Of a DNA stretch of 64,000 nt, positions 35,100 to 47,199 are shown one piece after another. How positions within the stretch are numbered: position 1 is the stretch's first letter; the number at the start of each line of letters is the position of its first letter. Origin of the DNA: Chenopodium formosanum. Taxonomy: Eukaryota > Streptophyta > Magnoliopsida > Caryophyllales > Amaranthaceae. Location of the stretch: the NCBI GenBank assembly GCA_024500155.1, contig CM044871.1:37054228-37118227 (forward strand). The letters run 5' to 3'. A program made the position numbers and the translations under genes. The notes beneath the pieces are model-generated. The model was not told where the DNA came from. It saw only the letters and a program-made list of their open reading frames with translations, and did no database searches.

Positions 35100-36790
35100 C
35101 TCATCAGTATGTAGGTGACCTCTCTTGGCCTCCTGCATATTGAATCTTGCCAGTACCTTATCGATGTAATTAATTTAGCTTAATCCAATTATCCTCTTTG
35201 ATGTATTCTTATGGATATTGATGCCCAATATGTATTGTGCCTCTCCCAAGTCTTTCATTGAAAAACATTTTCCAAGCCAAGCTTTTACAAACTCTAAACA
35301 TTGGAATATTGTTCCCAATGAGCAAAATGTAATCGACATATAGACGAGGAAGGCGATGTCATTCCCATTGACCTTCTTGTAAATACAAGACTCATCTAGA
35401 TTCTTGATAAAATCAAACTTTCTTATGGCTTCATCAAATCGCAGATTCCAATTTCTGCTTGCTTGCTTCAACCCATAAATGGATTTCTTAAGCTTGCATA
35501 CCTTCCCAACATTGTTCTTGTAAATACAAGACTCGTCTGGATTCTTGAAATTTCAATTGAGCAATATGTCATCGACATATAAGACTAGGAAGGCTATGTA
35601 ACTTCCACTTACCTTCTTATAAGCACAAGACTTATCTGGATTCTTAATAAAACCAAACTTACTGATGGCTTCATTGAATCGCATATTCCAACTCCTACTA
35701 GCTTGCTTTATCCCATAAATGGAATTTTTAAGCTTGGATACCTTCCCTGCATTGTTCTGGTCGACAAAACCTTCAGGCTGTGTCATATAGATAGTTTCTT
35801 CCAAAATTCCATTTAGGAATGCGGTTTTGACGTCTATTTTCCATATTTCATCATCGTAATAGGCAGCAATTGCTAGGATAATCCGAACAGACTTAAGCAT
35901 TTCAACTAGAAAAAAAGGTTTCATCATAATCAATGCCGTGAATTTGCATGTAACCTTTTGCTACCAGTCTAGCTTTATATATAAATACATTTCCATCTTT
36001 ATCGGTTTTCATCAAGAAAATCCATTTGCAACCGATAGGTGTGTAACCTTCAGGAAAATCAACCAAGTCCCATTCTTGATTTTCAAACATGGAGTCCATA
36101 TGAGATTTCATGGCTTTTTCCATTTAACAGAGTCAAGGCTCGTCATAGCTTGCTTGTAGGGCGTAGGCTCATCTCCATCCATAACTAGGATGTCTTGATC
36201 CTTTGTTAATACAACGCCGAAATATCAATGTAGTTAAGACCTTGGCCTTTGAGACCTACGTAGGGTATTGGACTAAACATTTACATTGTCTGTTTGACTT
36301 TGCAAAGTTTGACCGACGTCAACAGATGTTGTTTGAGCACTTTGACTTTGTTTCTCGTCCTCTCAAACATCATCGAGTTTGATTTTCCTCTCACTTGTCA
36401 TTTTGGAAAGGTGTTCCTTTTTCAAAAAGACACCATCACGAGCAATAAACACTTTGTTCTCGGATTTGTTGTAGAAGTAATACCCCTTGGTTTCTGTTGG
36501 ATATCCCACAAAAAAACACTTGTAAAATTTTTGGTGAAATTTTTCAGAAATTAATCTTTTTACATATGCTTTGTGTCCCAAAAACTTGAGAAAATACAAC
36601 ATTGGAGGTTTCTTCGTCCATAATTCATATGAAGTCTTTTCGACAGCTTTTGACATAGCACAGTTCAGTGTTAGTGCCACGGTTAGAAGTGCGTGTCCCT
36701 AGAAAGATATAAGATGATCACTAAGACCCATAGTTGATCGTACTATGTCTAGAAATGTTCAATTTCTTCTTTCAGATACTCCACGACAAA
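35100..36790 (-). pseudogene. Ty1-copia pol fragment (integrase C-terminus and RT)
   Basis: Minus-strand frames give the integrase C-terminal region (36680-36363: NCAMSKAVEKTSYELWTKKP, FVGYPTETKGYYFYN), then RT (36123-35902: WDLVDFPEGYTPIGCKWIF, KARLVAKGY; 35933-35553: WKIDVKTAFLNGILEETIYM, YVDDILL). A further RT piece at 35471-35175 ends GEAQYILGI. Gag, protease, the front of integrase and RNase H are missing, and no LTRs are visible. Several frame breaks show that it is old. Copia elements have integrase before RT, which the order fits. Confidence 0.85.
35330..35790. repeat. Internal tandem duplication in the copia RT
   Basis: About 230 bp, including the stretch from KLKNSIYGIKQASR to the YVDD region, occurs twice in a row (35330-35560 and 35565-35790). 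The copies have diverged by more than 10% by eye. In the left copy the YVDD region reads YMSIT. Confidence 0.75.
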
Positions 36791-37895
36791 ACAAAACCCG
36801 ACCCTAAGACCCGAACATAAATAAATGCAACTAAAAATATGCATCTTAATTTACATAATTAATAACATAATGAAAAAGTGAAAAGGAAAGACGGTTTAAC
36901 CCTTGTTGCATGCTTTGCTCCTTAAAGAGCTCATACTTGAAAAGCTACTCGAGTTTCGCAAATGCAAGAACCTTCTTCGAAGTCCACCCACAAGCACCGC
37001 CAGTATGGCCCCTACCCCGGAGCTCGGCCGGGGCTAGAGAAAAAGAACTTAGAGTCTTATAAGTGAAAGTTTTTACACTTTTGGTGATCCTTTCAAGCTC
37101 ACAACTCAAAGTTGATTTTCTCAAATCCAAAGCTTGGTATTCATATTGGAATTCTATGAACATCCCCCTCTCCCATCAATGTGGTAGAGTAAGTAAAATT
37201 CCCTTTTTCTATTTTAATTTAAATCAACAATCAAAAGAAAAAGGCAATGCAATCAAGAATCAACAAGTGGCATAGCAAGAGAGAAGGAGTAGGTGTGTAA
37301 CACTAAGAGGAAGGGACCACTCCTCCCTCCCAAAGAATCCTCACTAAAACCGCCCACATGCTCGGTCCCTTGGGCACCAAGGCTGCCTGGTTTGCGGCCT
37401 GGCCCCTTGGCTGGGCCCGCCAGCTTGGGACGCGCCAGCACTCTTAGCCAAGCAAGCCTCGAATGCCTGCAGGCTACTGGGCGCGGGCTGCTACCAGTAG
37501 CTAGCGAGGCCTAGCGAGCTCTACTAGTTGCTAGCCTTGCTATAATTAGCGTGCTAGGGAGGGCATGTTGGCCATGCACCCAGCCCGTAAATGCGCGCAG
37601 CAAGAAACTCACTCAATGCGGGCTGCTGCTGCTTGTGCGCGGCTGGTGCGGTTAGCATTGTTAGTAATGCCATCTTAGCCTACCAGCCATACGAGAGGCC
37701 TAGCACGCACATGTGTGTTGCTAGCCTTTTGATGGTGCTTTTAGGGCTAGACTTGTTTATTGCTTTATTCATTGTCTCGTCGATTCCTAAATTCGACTCG
37801 ACTTGATACCCTCGGTTCGACGAACCTAGCTCGATATCCAACGTCTATTCTCATTATACTCCACTGACTTATTCATTCCTTTTGGATTAATTTAT
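36791..37895. other. Unassigned region with a GC-rich island
   Basis: Between the copia fragment and the E LTR. A GC-rich block at 37300-37700 is full of gctagc/ctagc words and short inverted repeats (for example ccagtagctagc / gctagccttgc). Open frames on both strands in it are by-products of composition. It could be part of another LTR. Confidence 0.35.
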
Positions 37896-38363
37896 TGTTA
37901 CGGGTCGACTACTTGATTGGGTGTGACCCGTAGGGTTTTATCAAGATTAAGCAATGCGGGCTTCAGGTAGGCATTCCGATCACTTGACCTCAATGAATAA
38001 TTAGTGTATAGGATAGCTCTCGCTGAACTATTGCCCAGCTCCCAGGGTGCGCACTCATTGCCAAGAGGACAACAAAGAGGGGCTCACCAGCCCGCAGAGC
38101 TGACCAGGCCAAATTCTCCACAAAGGAGATTGTACACCTATAAATAGACAGCAAAGTACAACGTAAAAGAAGTTAGACACACAAGTTATTAAACACTCTA
38201 CATCTCTCTAAGTACACTTTCTTTCTCTAAACATTCTCTAACTTAGGCATCGGAGGGGGGTTCCTCGAGCCACCCCCGAGTGCAGTTTACGTGTGTTTCC
38301 TTATGTAGGTTGTCAATGGGACCTAGCTCACCCAGCAGAACCCTTGGATCCATACCTAGAACA
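37896..38363 (+). repeat. 5' LTR of element E
   Basis: Begins TGTTACGGGTCGAC and ends tagaaca before the primer site. A TATAAATAG box stands at 38139-38147. The part after it holds ttaggcatcggagggggg, a phrase common in R-U5 of Tat LTRs (from memory). The left edge is inferred from the TGTTA start and is less certain than the right edge. Confidence 0.6.
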
Positions 38364-38364
38364 A

Positions 38365-38383
38365 TTGGCACTAGAAGGAGGGG
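38365..38383 (+). promoter_or_regulatory. Primer binding site of element E
   Basis: TTGGCACTAGAAGGAGGGG, one base after the LTR end. The tRNA is not identified. Confidence 0.6.
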
Positions 38384-38475
38384 AAGGATCATCCAACCTG
38401 AGGTTCACCAACTAAGTAAGGGACTAGTTAATAAACCACCATGGCCGGAGAGGAACTGTACAAGCACCCATACCT

Positions 38476-39983
38476 ATGGCAAATGACGTCAATCAAACAC
38501 CACAAAAAACACCACCAGTAGCCATCAACCCTAAAGGATCTACCGAGAAACCCAAATCCACCATCTCACAAAAATCCAATCCCATTGGATCGACGTCTAG
38601 TGCAGCTAAAGCAGCGGCAAAAGTCGATTCGATAGGATCAAGTTCCGTTTTCAAGTACGGTATGCCCTTCACAGGCGCGGACAATGAACCCATTATTTCC
38701 ACACCCATAACCCTGAAACCGCAGCCCGTAAACATGTCATCCATTCTACAAAACCTCTCTAAGTGTAGTAAGGAGCAGTCGGCAGCGATGATAGCAGTCC
38801 TTGCTAACTTTGGTTAGGGAGCGAGCTCGTCACTAGTAGCAACAACTATGGAACCAGCGGTGAAGAAGGCAACACCCACAACCCTTACTCCCGAGCAGAA
38901 GGAGCTCATCCAGCTGAGGAAGAAGGTGATGGAATTGGAAGCTCAGAATCTAAACCAAGAATGAAGCGTGGAAGAAATAACCCAGGCTAAGGGCAACCTA
39001 GAGAAACGAGTCTTCCACAGCAGGTCACCAGCTTCTGAGCGGGGACCGAGCCTTGATAGGGAGAAGCGAGCACGGATCCATGTTATTCTAGATGATTCCC
39101 CATTTTGCCGGGAGATTCTGGAGGAGCCGATGAAGAAGACAAAGATGCCGAGCTGCAGGTACAACGGAACTACAAAACCTAAGAATCATATCTCAGCTTT
39201 TGAGAACCACATAGTGCTCAACACCATGACGGATTTAGTCTGGTGCAAAGCATTCCCGCCAACTCTGGAGGGGCTGGCAACAGAGGGGCATGGAGCCATT
39301 CCAAAGGGTTCCATGTACTCGTATAATCGAACTAAGATTATAAGTAAGTTGATGTCACAAGTTCAGGGGAAAGATGAACCACTGAGGGAGTTTATCACCA
39401 GATTCAACAAGGTGGCAACAACCATCCCATATATGAGCCAAGAGGTAGCATTACTAGCAATGTAGAGCGGTTTGCTACCAGGCTCACCATTCAGAGCATA
39501 TATAGGGCGTAAGAGCCTCAAGACGCTAGTTAAAGCGCTAGGTTAAGCGCACGAGTTCATCAAGGCAGACGAGACTGATATAGAAATGCTGAGTAGGAAG
39601 GCGCCAAACGACCTAGTTTAGCGGGCGGAAGTCACCCGGGCAAAAAACATAGCCAGGGCTAACCAGCCCAGCTAAGCTGGGCAAGGTGCAGGGAGGCAGA
39701 TCGAGATGTTGGGGTGAGAAGGTTAGACTCAAAGAGGGGAGGAAGACCTGGAAGGTTCGACCAGTATACCCTGCTCACTCACTCGAGACCCCACATCTTC
39801 AGCGTGAACAAAGCTGATGACAAGTGACAGAGACCTCCGAGGATGGTTAATAGGAACCGTGATTCCAGCTAGTGGTGTGACTTCCATAGGGATCATGGCC
39901 ACACGGCTAATGAATGCACAAACCTGAAAGATAACATAGAAGATCTAGTTAGGAGGGGGTACCTAAACGAGTTCAAACAGTAG
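38476..39983 (+). pseudogene. Element E gag
   Basis: The N-terminal half is Ser/Pro/Lys-rich, then comes a coiled segment (ELIQLRKKVMELEAQ). The gag core starts at about 39150 (RYNGTTKPKNHISAFENHI, IPKGSMYSYNR, DEPLREFITRFNKVATTIP). A zinc-knuckle-like CDFHRDHGHTANEC sits at about 39878 in another frame. Stops at 38815, 38962, 39463, 39544 and 39619 mostly replace Gln. It ends at TAG 39981. Confidence 0.8.
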
Positions 39984-41099
39984 GCTAATCTATCCAAAAG
40001 AAGAGTAGAGGGCAGGATAGGTCGTGACCGCAAAGGAGGTCACAGAGGTCCCGTCGAGGATAGAGACAGAGACAGCAAGCCAGAAGGCAGGGTGTATGTG
40101 ATCAGTAGAGGACCAGTACATGGGGGAACAATGAATAAGGCGCGGGAAGACCTGCGGGCAATGATACACTAGATGAACTATAATGAGAAGCACAGGTGGC
40201 CACCTCTTCCCCCGCAGCCACGAGCTACATTTGATGAGTATGACCAGAAGGGCATAATCTATCCTCATGATTATCCTCTGGAAGTAACGATGAGAATCGC
40301 AAACTAGGAGGTAGATCAAATATTGATATATGGAGGCAGCTCAGCCAACATCATATATATCAGCGCGTTCAAAGATCTGAAGTTAGACAGAAAAGACCTA
40401 AAAAGGGTGAGTTATGAAGTCACCCGGTTTAATGGGTCTGGACTGACCCCGAAGGGTATAATCAAGCTCTCAGTCCGAGTAGGAGAAAGGGCGGAGTGGT
40501 TTCCACCTATCATCTAGTCATGGCTTACACAACGAATGAAAGGCAGTCAGCAAAGCTCAGTGGAAGCCAGAAAACAGCTCAACACTGTTACATAACTTCC
40601 CTAAAGCATCCTGCTAGGACAAGACATCAGCCAATCTCAGAGCAAAGGTCCATTAAATAGGCTGAGAAAAAGTCAAGAAAAAGGAACCGCGAAGAATATC
40701 ATAGGAAGAAGGATAAACAGAAGCTAGCGATGGAAAATTTTAAGCCCGCAAAGGAAGAGATAGCTAGACCACTTCCCAGCGGGGAGCATGTTACAATTGA
40801 GCTCACAGAAGGTCATCCTTCAAGAACAGTAAAAATCGGAAAGGACATTGATCCTAGAGTGGGGGTGCACCTCATAGAATTGCTGAGGAAGAACAAGGAC
40901 ATCTTCGCATTCTCAGCAAATGAGATGCCCGGAATTGACCCTGCAATCATGGTCCACAAGATGAATGTGAAGGAAGATGTTAAGCCAGTCACGCAGAAGA
41001 AACGAAGCTTCTCCATGGAGAAAAATTAGGCAATCCAGGAAGAAGTGGAAAAACTCTTGGAAGCTGGATTCATTGATCCCTGCGATTATCCCGGAGTGG
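39984..41099 (+). pseudogene. Element E protease and truncated RT N-terminus
   Basis: The protease at about 40310-40510 reads LIYGGSSANIIYISAF where relatives have D-G-G or D-N-G, so the catalytic Asp has become Tyr. The RT N-terminus starts at about 40730 (IDPRVGVHLIELLRKNKDIFAF, EMPGIDPAIMVHKMNV) and stops at 41099 in CDYPGV, where element F is inserted. TAG at 41027 is one further stop. Frameshifts separate the pieces. Confidence 0.75.
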
Positions 41100-42099
41100 T
41101 GATAGGACGTCGTCGAGCCTACCAAAGATAAAAACCTAACTTGGTCTCTTGAATGGGTAGAAAGGGCAAGAAAGGGTTGATCCCGCAAGGACTAAGGGTA
41201 GCACTAACAAATATTGATTTGTGATAAGCTAAGCCAAGTCTTTTTGGGTTTAGAGTTATATAAAAAAAACTACAAACAATAATAAAAAGGATCTTGGGAA
41301 AGTATCCACCAATTAAGTCATTCAAAAAATACAATTTAACATACATAACATAGCAATTTCGGGATAAATTAGGGGAAGTCATCTAAGACACCCAACTACT
41401 CTCTCAAGCTAGAGAGATTAGTTGAATAAAGAATACAACCTACTCTTGTGGTTACAAAGCATAAAGCAAGTGTTAAAGTATAATCACAATGACATAAACA
41501 TTCCCTTGACTTGAAATTCCTATTCTAATGGCATTTCAAGTCAATTAAGCATAAGGGAACTAACTCAAGTTCATCTCTCGATCCTTCGTTGAGAAAGCTT
41601 AGATAAATAGCTCTAGCAATATAATAGCCACTTACAAGAACTAACAATGAAACCACTTAAGCTCAACTAATTAAAATCCCACATTAGCTAAATCAACACA
41701 TGCAAACAAGTATTTGTGAATTCATCAATGATTTCAACCATCCCAAGTAAAAGAACTACTCACAAATCATTATAAATTGCAAAACTAAAGTAGTTAACTA
41801 CTAAGAACATGAATCCAAACACTAATTTAACATAAACAAGTAATAAAACTAGAAAAGATATAAAAATAAGTAATTAAAGCAACAAAATGGGAGAGAGAGT
41901 AAGAAATTCTCATTGATATTGCAAGAAATAATCAAATCTTCAAGTCTCCTTCCTTCAATTCTTCATATTCCAAGCTTTCAACAAGTTTTTTCTACTTTCT
42001 CTCTCTTAAAAATGAGAGTTTCTCTCTCTAAAAACCCTAACCTAAGCTAAAACTACACTAAGAAGATCTCCCCTCTTGAAAAATGAAGCCAAAGGGGTA

Positions 42100-42107
42100 T
42101 TATATAA
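42100..42107 (-). promoter_or_regulatory. TATA box of the F LTR
   Basis: The minus strand reads GGGGGTTATATAATACCCC. It lies 51 bp downstream of the nearest palindrome of the array. Confidence 0.6.
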
Positions 42108-42158
42108 CCCCCAAGTAAAAGGACGGAGAACACGAGGAAACGACCCGTCTACAAGTCG

Positions 42159-42304
42159 GCATGGACGTGCCAAAGGTTGCACGGACGTGCAGACCTGTTA
42201 AAATACGAGCAATAGAAAACTGCTTGACCTTGCACGGGCGTGCTTCATTTGGCACAAACGTGCAGGGACTTGCACGTATGTGCCACTTATTGGCACGGAC
42301 GTGC
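42159..42304. repeat. Six-palindrome array of element F, 20-bp step
   Basis: 12-mers of the type GCACG-NN-CGTGC are at 42159-42170, 42179-42190, 42232-42243, 42252-42263, 42272-42283 and 42293-42304. Centre-to-centre steps are 20, 53 (gap), 20, 20 and 21. The centre pair varies (ga, ga, gg, aa, ta, ga). The sequence is unrelated to the family A palindrome, but the spacing is the same. Confidence 0.85.
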
Positions 42305-42775
42305 ATCCCTTTTCAGGCGAAATAACTTATTTTCAGAAGGTCATAACTTTTTCGTCACTCATCGAAATAAGGCATGTGACCAGTCGTTGGAAAGCTCTTG
42401 AGATGAACTTTAATCTCCAATTTTAATCACTTCAAAATGTTGAGTTGAAAAAAAGTTATGGTCAGTTGAACTGACTCTTGTGCAAACAACCCTTCAAGGC
42501 TTTTCAAAAGCTTTTCATTTCTCTTTAAGGCACTCATCCTTCTTCTTTCATTGCTCTATTAACCAAGCTTGCCCTTCTCCTTGTTCACTCATGATTGATC
42601 ACATCCATATATTGTGCTAAAAAAAGCTACATTACATCAAAAACACAAACAACCTGTGAAGCATGGATGGTACAAAATTTATATAAAAATAGAATAAATA
42701 ATAAACTTTGATGTCGAATAATCACAAAAAAAGTTTCAAAAGTACCCTTAAATCATACTAAATAACAAGTTATCA

Positions 42776-42790
42776 AATCCCTCCAAGCTA
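42776..42790 (-). promoter_or_regulatory. Polypurine tract of element F
   Basis: The minus strand reads TAGCTTGGAGGGATT directly before the LTR start TGATAAC. Confidence 0.8.
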
Positions 42791-44633
42791 AGCTTTTGCT
42801 AGTTCTCGAGCAAAACAAATATGTCAAATAAAGAAGGAATATAACTTGCTAATGATCAAACCAAGGACGAGTTTTTATCTCGTGAGGGTTTCCATTGAGC
42901 TTAACCCACAACTCACACAAACCACAAAGCATCATCAAAAATCATGCATACAATTTCAATTTTTTTGTTTCGCCCAAGTCAATTCATCAAGATATGAGAC
43001 AAAAGCAAGACAAGTGAGCAACTTTCAAGAATTACCAATCATACAAATGTACACATGAGTTGGGGGTAAAGAGGAAAACTAAGCAAGGTTGCACTAGGAT
43101 ACTTCTTTAGACCTTTTACTAGTTCATTAGAGCACATCTATATATTACAAAGTTGCAACAAGCCCTCTTTCGGTTATAAAATCTCAAAATGCAAGTCCAC
43201 CTCCCAAAATGCACTCCTAAAACCCCTTTAACTACACTCTAACTCGAAAATTTACACAAGAAAAATCAAAATAGACAATGTGTGGGAGGCGTCCACAAGT
43301 TGACCTCTAAATAAGAAAAATTGAATTTTTTTAGAATTTTGGAGGAGTTATTTTATCTCCCTTTCTTTTTCTATATATTTTTTTTTCTTTTTTTTTTTTT
43401 TTTTTTTGCTTCAACATTCATTGCCCTCGCCTCTTTTAACTGTGAGCGGCTCTTTCTTTATTTAAAACATGTGGCTTATTGTGCCACTTATTACACATGA
43501 TACAAGTAGAACCAATTCCCTAATAGAGTTTCATTTTGGGATGGAAAAAGGGGCACATTAAGGGCACAAGGGACCGCAAATTAATTCAAACATATCATAC
43601 TTGAGAAAATTAGACAATATCTTATACTAGGCGTGCAATTGAGCATTCATTCGCTTTCATTCCATATACACTAATGCAATCAAGATTAACAAGCCTCTAA
43701 ATGACCCCAACTCTAGCATACACCCTTCTAAAGAACTATTACTCATCACTCAAGAGTCAAGCAAGCAAAACATATAAGCATCGTCATTTGAGTCTCATCT
43801 TTGGGCATTTTTTTTTTCAATTTTTAAAGTTGTTATAAGGAAATAAGAAAATGAAAAGAAAAGGCATGAATATCCAAATGTACAACTATGAACAAATTCA
43901 AGCATCAAACTAACAATCAACCCCCCTTCATGAAAGCGTGAAGCTACCCTCCCCCCAAGCTTAGACAAAGCATTGTCCTCAGTGTTTTGAAGAGATAAAC
44001 AAGGGGGAGGAGGGAAGGGAACATAATCAATCTCAACAATTACATCTAATCCAACATCCATAACTACAACGAAAAATCACAGCATACAATAAAATCTAGC
44101 CCGAAACCCAACTGTTTAACAAGCAACCAAAGAATGAGAAAAATAATTTTAAAATCATTAGCTTGAGAAGGGATGAAGAGAGAAAGAGATATTATACAAT
44201 TTGATGTAAGTTTCTTCATAAATTCTTCAAAACTTGGTAGAGTACGTTGTGGCTTTCCAATGTAGCAAAAACTCCAAAATTCTTGTGAATTTAAGACTAT
44301 GATATGTAATTTGGAGTGGAGAGATCATGGAAAGTACCTAATTGAGAATCATTTCATAAAACTCGTTAGTTCAAATCATCATACAATTAAAATCCATACA
44401 CATCATTATTCAAAAATAAACAAATAAAAAAAAGGGAAGAAAATTTGTCTTTCTTTTCGGTCTTTGGCTAGACCTTAGCTAGTAAGTAATTTGACAAACT
44501 CCTAAGGAGCTAATAATATGCACTTGAGCACATTTCATAAATTAAAACCATAAAAGTAAGAAGAAAATTCAATAAGAAGAAGAAAATGATATACATTAAT
44601 TTACAAAGCTTCCTAAAATAAAAATGAAAAGAT
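42791..44633 (-). other. Non-coding 3' part of element F
   Basis: AT-rich DNA with a T-rich tract (43375-43410). I see no gene. The 88-codon frame at 43795-44061 has no recognisable domain. Confidence 0.5.
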
Positions 44634-45030
44634 CTAAAAAAAGGTCCTTAATTGAAAAGAAGAAGGAAAAATAAAAGTATAACTATCAACAAAACACTTT
44701 GGAGATTCATTTGGTAAATCAAAAACTATATTTACATCAAATTCACCAAATTGAGCGTCATTGGTTGGAAAATGGTCATGCAAGTCATAGAATAAAGTAC
44801 AAAGAGGCTCATGTAGTGAAGTGAACTTAGGAAGAGGAGGGGGGCAAAAGTTTAGAAATGAGACAATAATATCAAGAGATTTTGAGAAAGGGATATGAGG
44901 CTCAAAAAATGAATGTTCAATTGGTAAAGACTCAACAAATACCTCACTCTCAACTCTATGATCCTCAAAAGAGGGCTTTTCCTCCACTTCATACCTTTTA
45001 TTATTACTTTCCCAAAACTCATCATGAATA
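44634..45030 (-). pseudogene. Element F ORF, C-terminal part (after CACTA-I)
   Basis: Continues the frame of 53380-54269 across the CACTA-I insertion; the ATA target duplication lies at the junction. It encodes a Phe/Pro/Ser/Asp-rich stretch (PLPKFTSLHEPLCTLFYDLHD) ending at TAA 44634. No known domain is recognised. Similar tails follow the gag part in short Athila-type elements, as far as I recall. Confidence 0.55.
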
Positions 45031-45375
45031 CACTAGTAGAAAATTGCAATTCCCCACCGGTTCAAAACCCCCCTATTCCATCGGTTTTGAACTGTGACCA
45101 TTTGGGGGGTGGCAATACTCCCTTGAAAAGCCACCGGTTCAAAACTGGTGGCAAAAACGAGTTTTGCCACCAGTTTTTTAAAAGGGGTTATTGGCACCGG
45201 AACCTGTTCAGTATTGGTGCCTTTAATGGCAAAAAAAAAATAAAAAAAGGGGTTATTGGCACCGGTTCCTGTTCAGAACCGGTGCCTTTAATGGCAAAAA
45301 AATTAAAAAAAAGGGGTTATTGGCACCGGTTGCTGTTCAGAACCGATGCCTTTAATTGCCAAAAAAAAATATTTT
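45031..45375. repeat. Left subterminal repeat block of CACTA-I
   Basis: Inverted words around accggtt/aaccggt, then three ~66-bp tandem units (from about 45184, 45249 and 45313), each holding a hairpin GGCACCGGTTCCTGTTC / GAACCGGTGCC and an A-rich spacer. Such blocks are the transposase-binding regions in CACTA elements. The right end (53215-53379) has fewer, weaker copies. Confidence 0.8.
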
Positions 45376-46139
45376 TTTTTTCCATTTTTTTCAATTAAAT
45401 TGATATATAAACACTAACATATATATAAACTTACACATTTTTATAAAAAAAATGCTGTAATATTACAATTTTCGTCCAAAAAAATAAAAAAAAATACAAG
45501 GTTACAAACAAAGAGGCTGCACAGCAGCAGAACAGGAGCACATAAGCAGCAGCACAGTAACTCAGAAGCAGCAGCACGGCAACAAAGACGCAGCAGCTAA
45601 GGATTGCAATAATGAAGACATTCGTAGCGCTCGATATATGATCAGAAATACATGTTCATGCCTTCACATAACTACCTGCAATCTAAAAAATAAAATTGAG
45701 AAACAATCTTAAATCAGAGCAGACAAAAAAATACATGTTCAGCTCAGATATTGTTGTTTCAGAGAAACATACACTAATATTACATACTCAATTCACCACA
45801 AAAGTTGTATTTTTGCATAGACCCAAATAAATCATACTCAAATTACACAGACCAGCAAATAGGACATAACTCGAAGAACAAAGAGGGAAAATAGAATAAG
45901 AGAAACCCGTACCTTGCCACACTGGTCATGTTAACAAGGTATCACAGTGTGCAGAAGGCATAGTAGAGTTCTAATTACCACAATCATATAGCTCGAAGAA
46001 ATTCATTCACTCTAAACATATAAATAACATAAACAATAATCAAAGCACAATCAAACTAGAAAAATTAAAAGAAGTGATTAAAGAGTACTTCCCTTGAAAA
46101 GGTTGGACAATTGATGGTGAGCACCCCCATAAATAATAG

Positions 46140-46385
46140 TAGCATAGAGCAGATTAGCAGCAGCGAGAGGAGAACAGCAGTGGCGTAGAGCATAGCAGCA
46201 GCGTCAGGAGCATGGAAGTAGTAGCGTAGACTAGAACAGCACGACTACAGGAGCATAGAATAGCAGCAGCATCAGGAGCATAGAAGTAGTAGCGTAGACT
46301 AGAACAACGGCAGGACTGCAGGAGCATAGAAGCATGCAGCAGCAACAGCCTTGCAAGGCAGCAGCTGCAACCTTGCAAGGAAGTT
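46140..46385. repeat. GCAG-rich minisatellite in CACTA-I
   Basis: A ~75-bp unit (agcagcagcgtcaggagcat, then gaagtagtagcgtagactagaac) occurs twice with decayed edges. Similar wording returns at 45510-45600 and 47565-47690. The 80-codon minus-strand frame over it (46154-46396) is a by-product. Confidence 0.65.
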
Positions 46386-46867
46386 CTGCAATTCAAACTT
46401 GAACAATGGAACCTGTGATTAAGGTGATGATGATTGTTGATTCCAATAAAATAAAATACATCTTACAAAAAAAAATCAAGATACATAAATCTGGTAAACT
46501 GACTAACTAATTCTATCAAAGCCTGAATCAATTAGCATGAAGATGTTCCCTTGCTCTCTCTGTTCTCCTCCCCATCCCCCTTCCCCCCAATCTTGCATCC
46601 TCTACAAGTCAAAATTATAGTTAAGCTTATTATTTCCCCTTACCAAAACAAACCTATTCAACTGGAAAGCTATAAAGAGTACTGACAGAGATTAATTGTC
46701 TAATATTCTAGATAACACTATCAAGAAACCTCCCAATCAGTAGAATAACTAAGCCACACTCCTTTGTTATGGCCCCTCACTTCGACATCCTCACAAGACA
46801 TCTTATAGTCTCTGCTATGATGAATCAATCAAAGATAAAGCCAGAAATTAAAAAAATTATTTCATAC

Positions 46868-47191
46868 CTTGGTGGTGAAATTATTAAGAATAAGACGTGG
46901 ATTAGCCCCTGGCATTGTTCCAATTGAATTCTTGTCTTTGATGTCATGTCTGGTAACCTGCAGGTAATATGATAAGGATCTTCCTTCATGCCACAGGTGT
47001 AAACTGTGTAAGGGCCTCAAGTACAAAACTAACAGCGGAGTACTTACCACATTGTGTAATCCAAAATATGCAGTAGGACCAAAACGAGAATGACAAGCAA
47101 TTAGCCCATCAGCCACACCACAGTGCTCATGAACCAATATAAGATCAGTAAACTCTCGTGCGCGGCAAGATTCAGTTATATCATTTATAAT
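46868..47191 (-). pseudogene. IMP4: Captured fragment of the IMP4 (U3 snoRNP) gene, two exons with intron
   Basis: Exon pieces at 47191-47048 and 46957-46868 (minus), with an 90-bp intron bounded by GT and AG in between, a CAG before the first and a GT after the second. The reading is REFTDLILVHEHCGV, FGPTAYFGLHNV and then VTRHDIKDKNSIGTM and LNNFTTK. This matches, from memory, the central Brix domain of plant IMP4, a nucleolar protein needed for 18S rRNA processing. The frame is open across the splice. Compared with my memory of the family a few residues differ (for example HCGVAD where HRGVPD is usual, so R to C). Upstream and downstream exons of IMP4 are not found, so it is a gene fragment moved into the CACTA element. 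Confidence 0.75.
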
Positions 47192-47199
47192 CTGCAGCC

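Larger units (their letters stand above)
37896..41099 (+). mobile_element. Element E: decayed Tat-lineage retrotransposon, 3' part cut by F
   Basis: 5' LTR (37896-38363), primer site, gag, protease and the start of RT, all in one direction and broken by many stops. The RT is cut at 41099, where the LTR of F begins; agtgg (41095-41099) is F's likely target duplication. The rest of E would lie right of F, beyond the window. Confidence 0.75.
41100..42775 (-). repeat. 3' LTR of element F (1676 bp)
   Basis: On the minus strand it begins TGATAACTTG at 42775 after the polypurine tract and ends ...CTATCA at 41100. The first 550 bp of the plus-strand reading match 54415-54966. It contains a TATA-like box (42100-42107) and, upstream of it, the GCACG..CGTGC palindrome array (42159-42304). 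Confidence 0.85.

Noticed and set aside
46154..46396. 80-codon Leu/Cys-rich frame in CACTA-I
   Set aside because: Reading of a GCAG-rich minisatellite.
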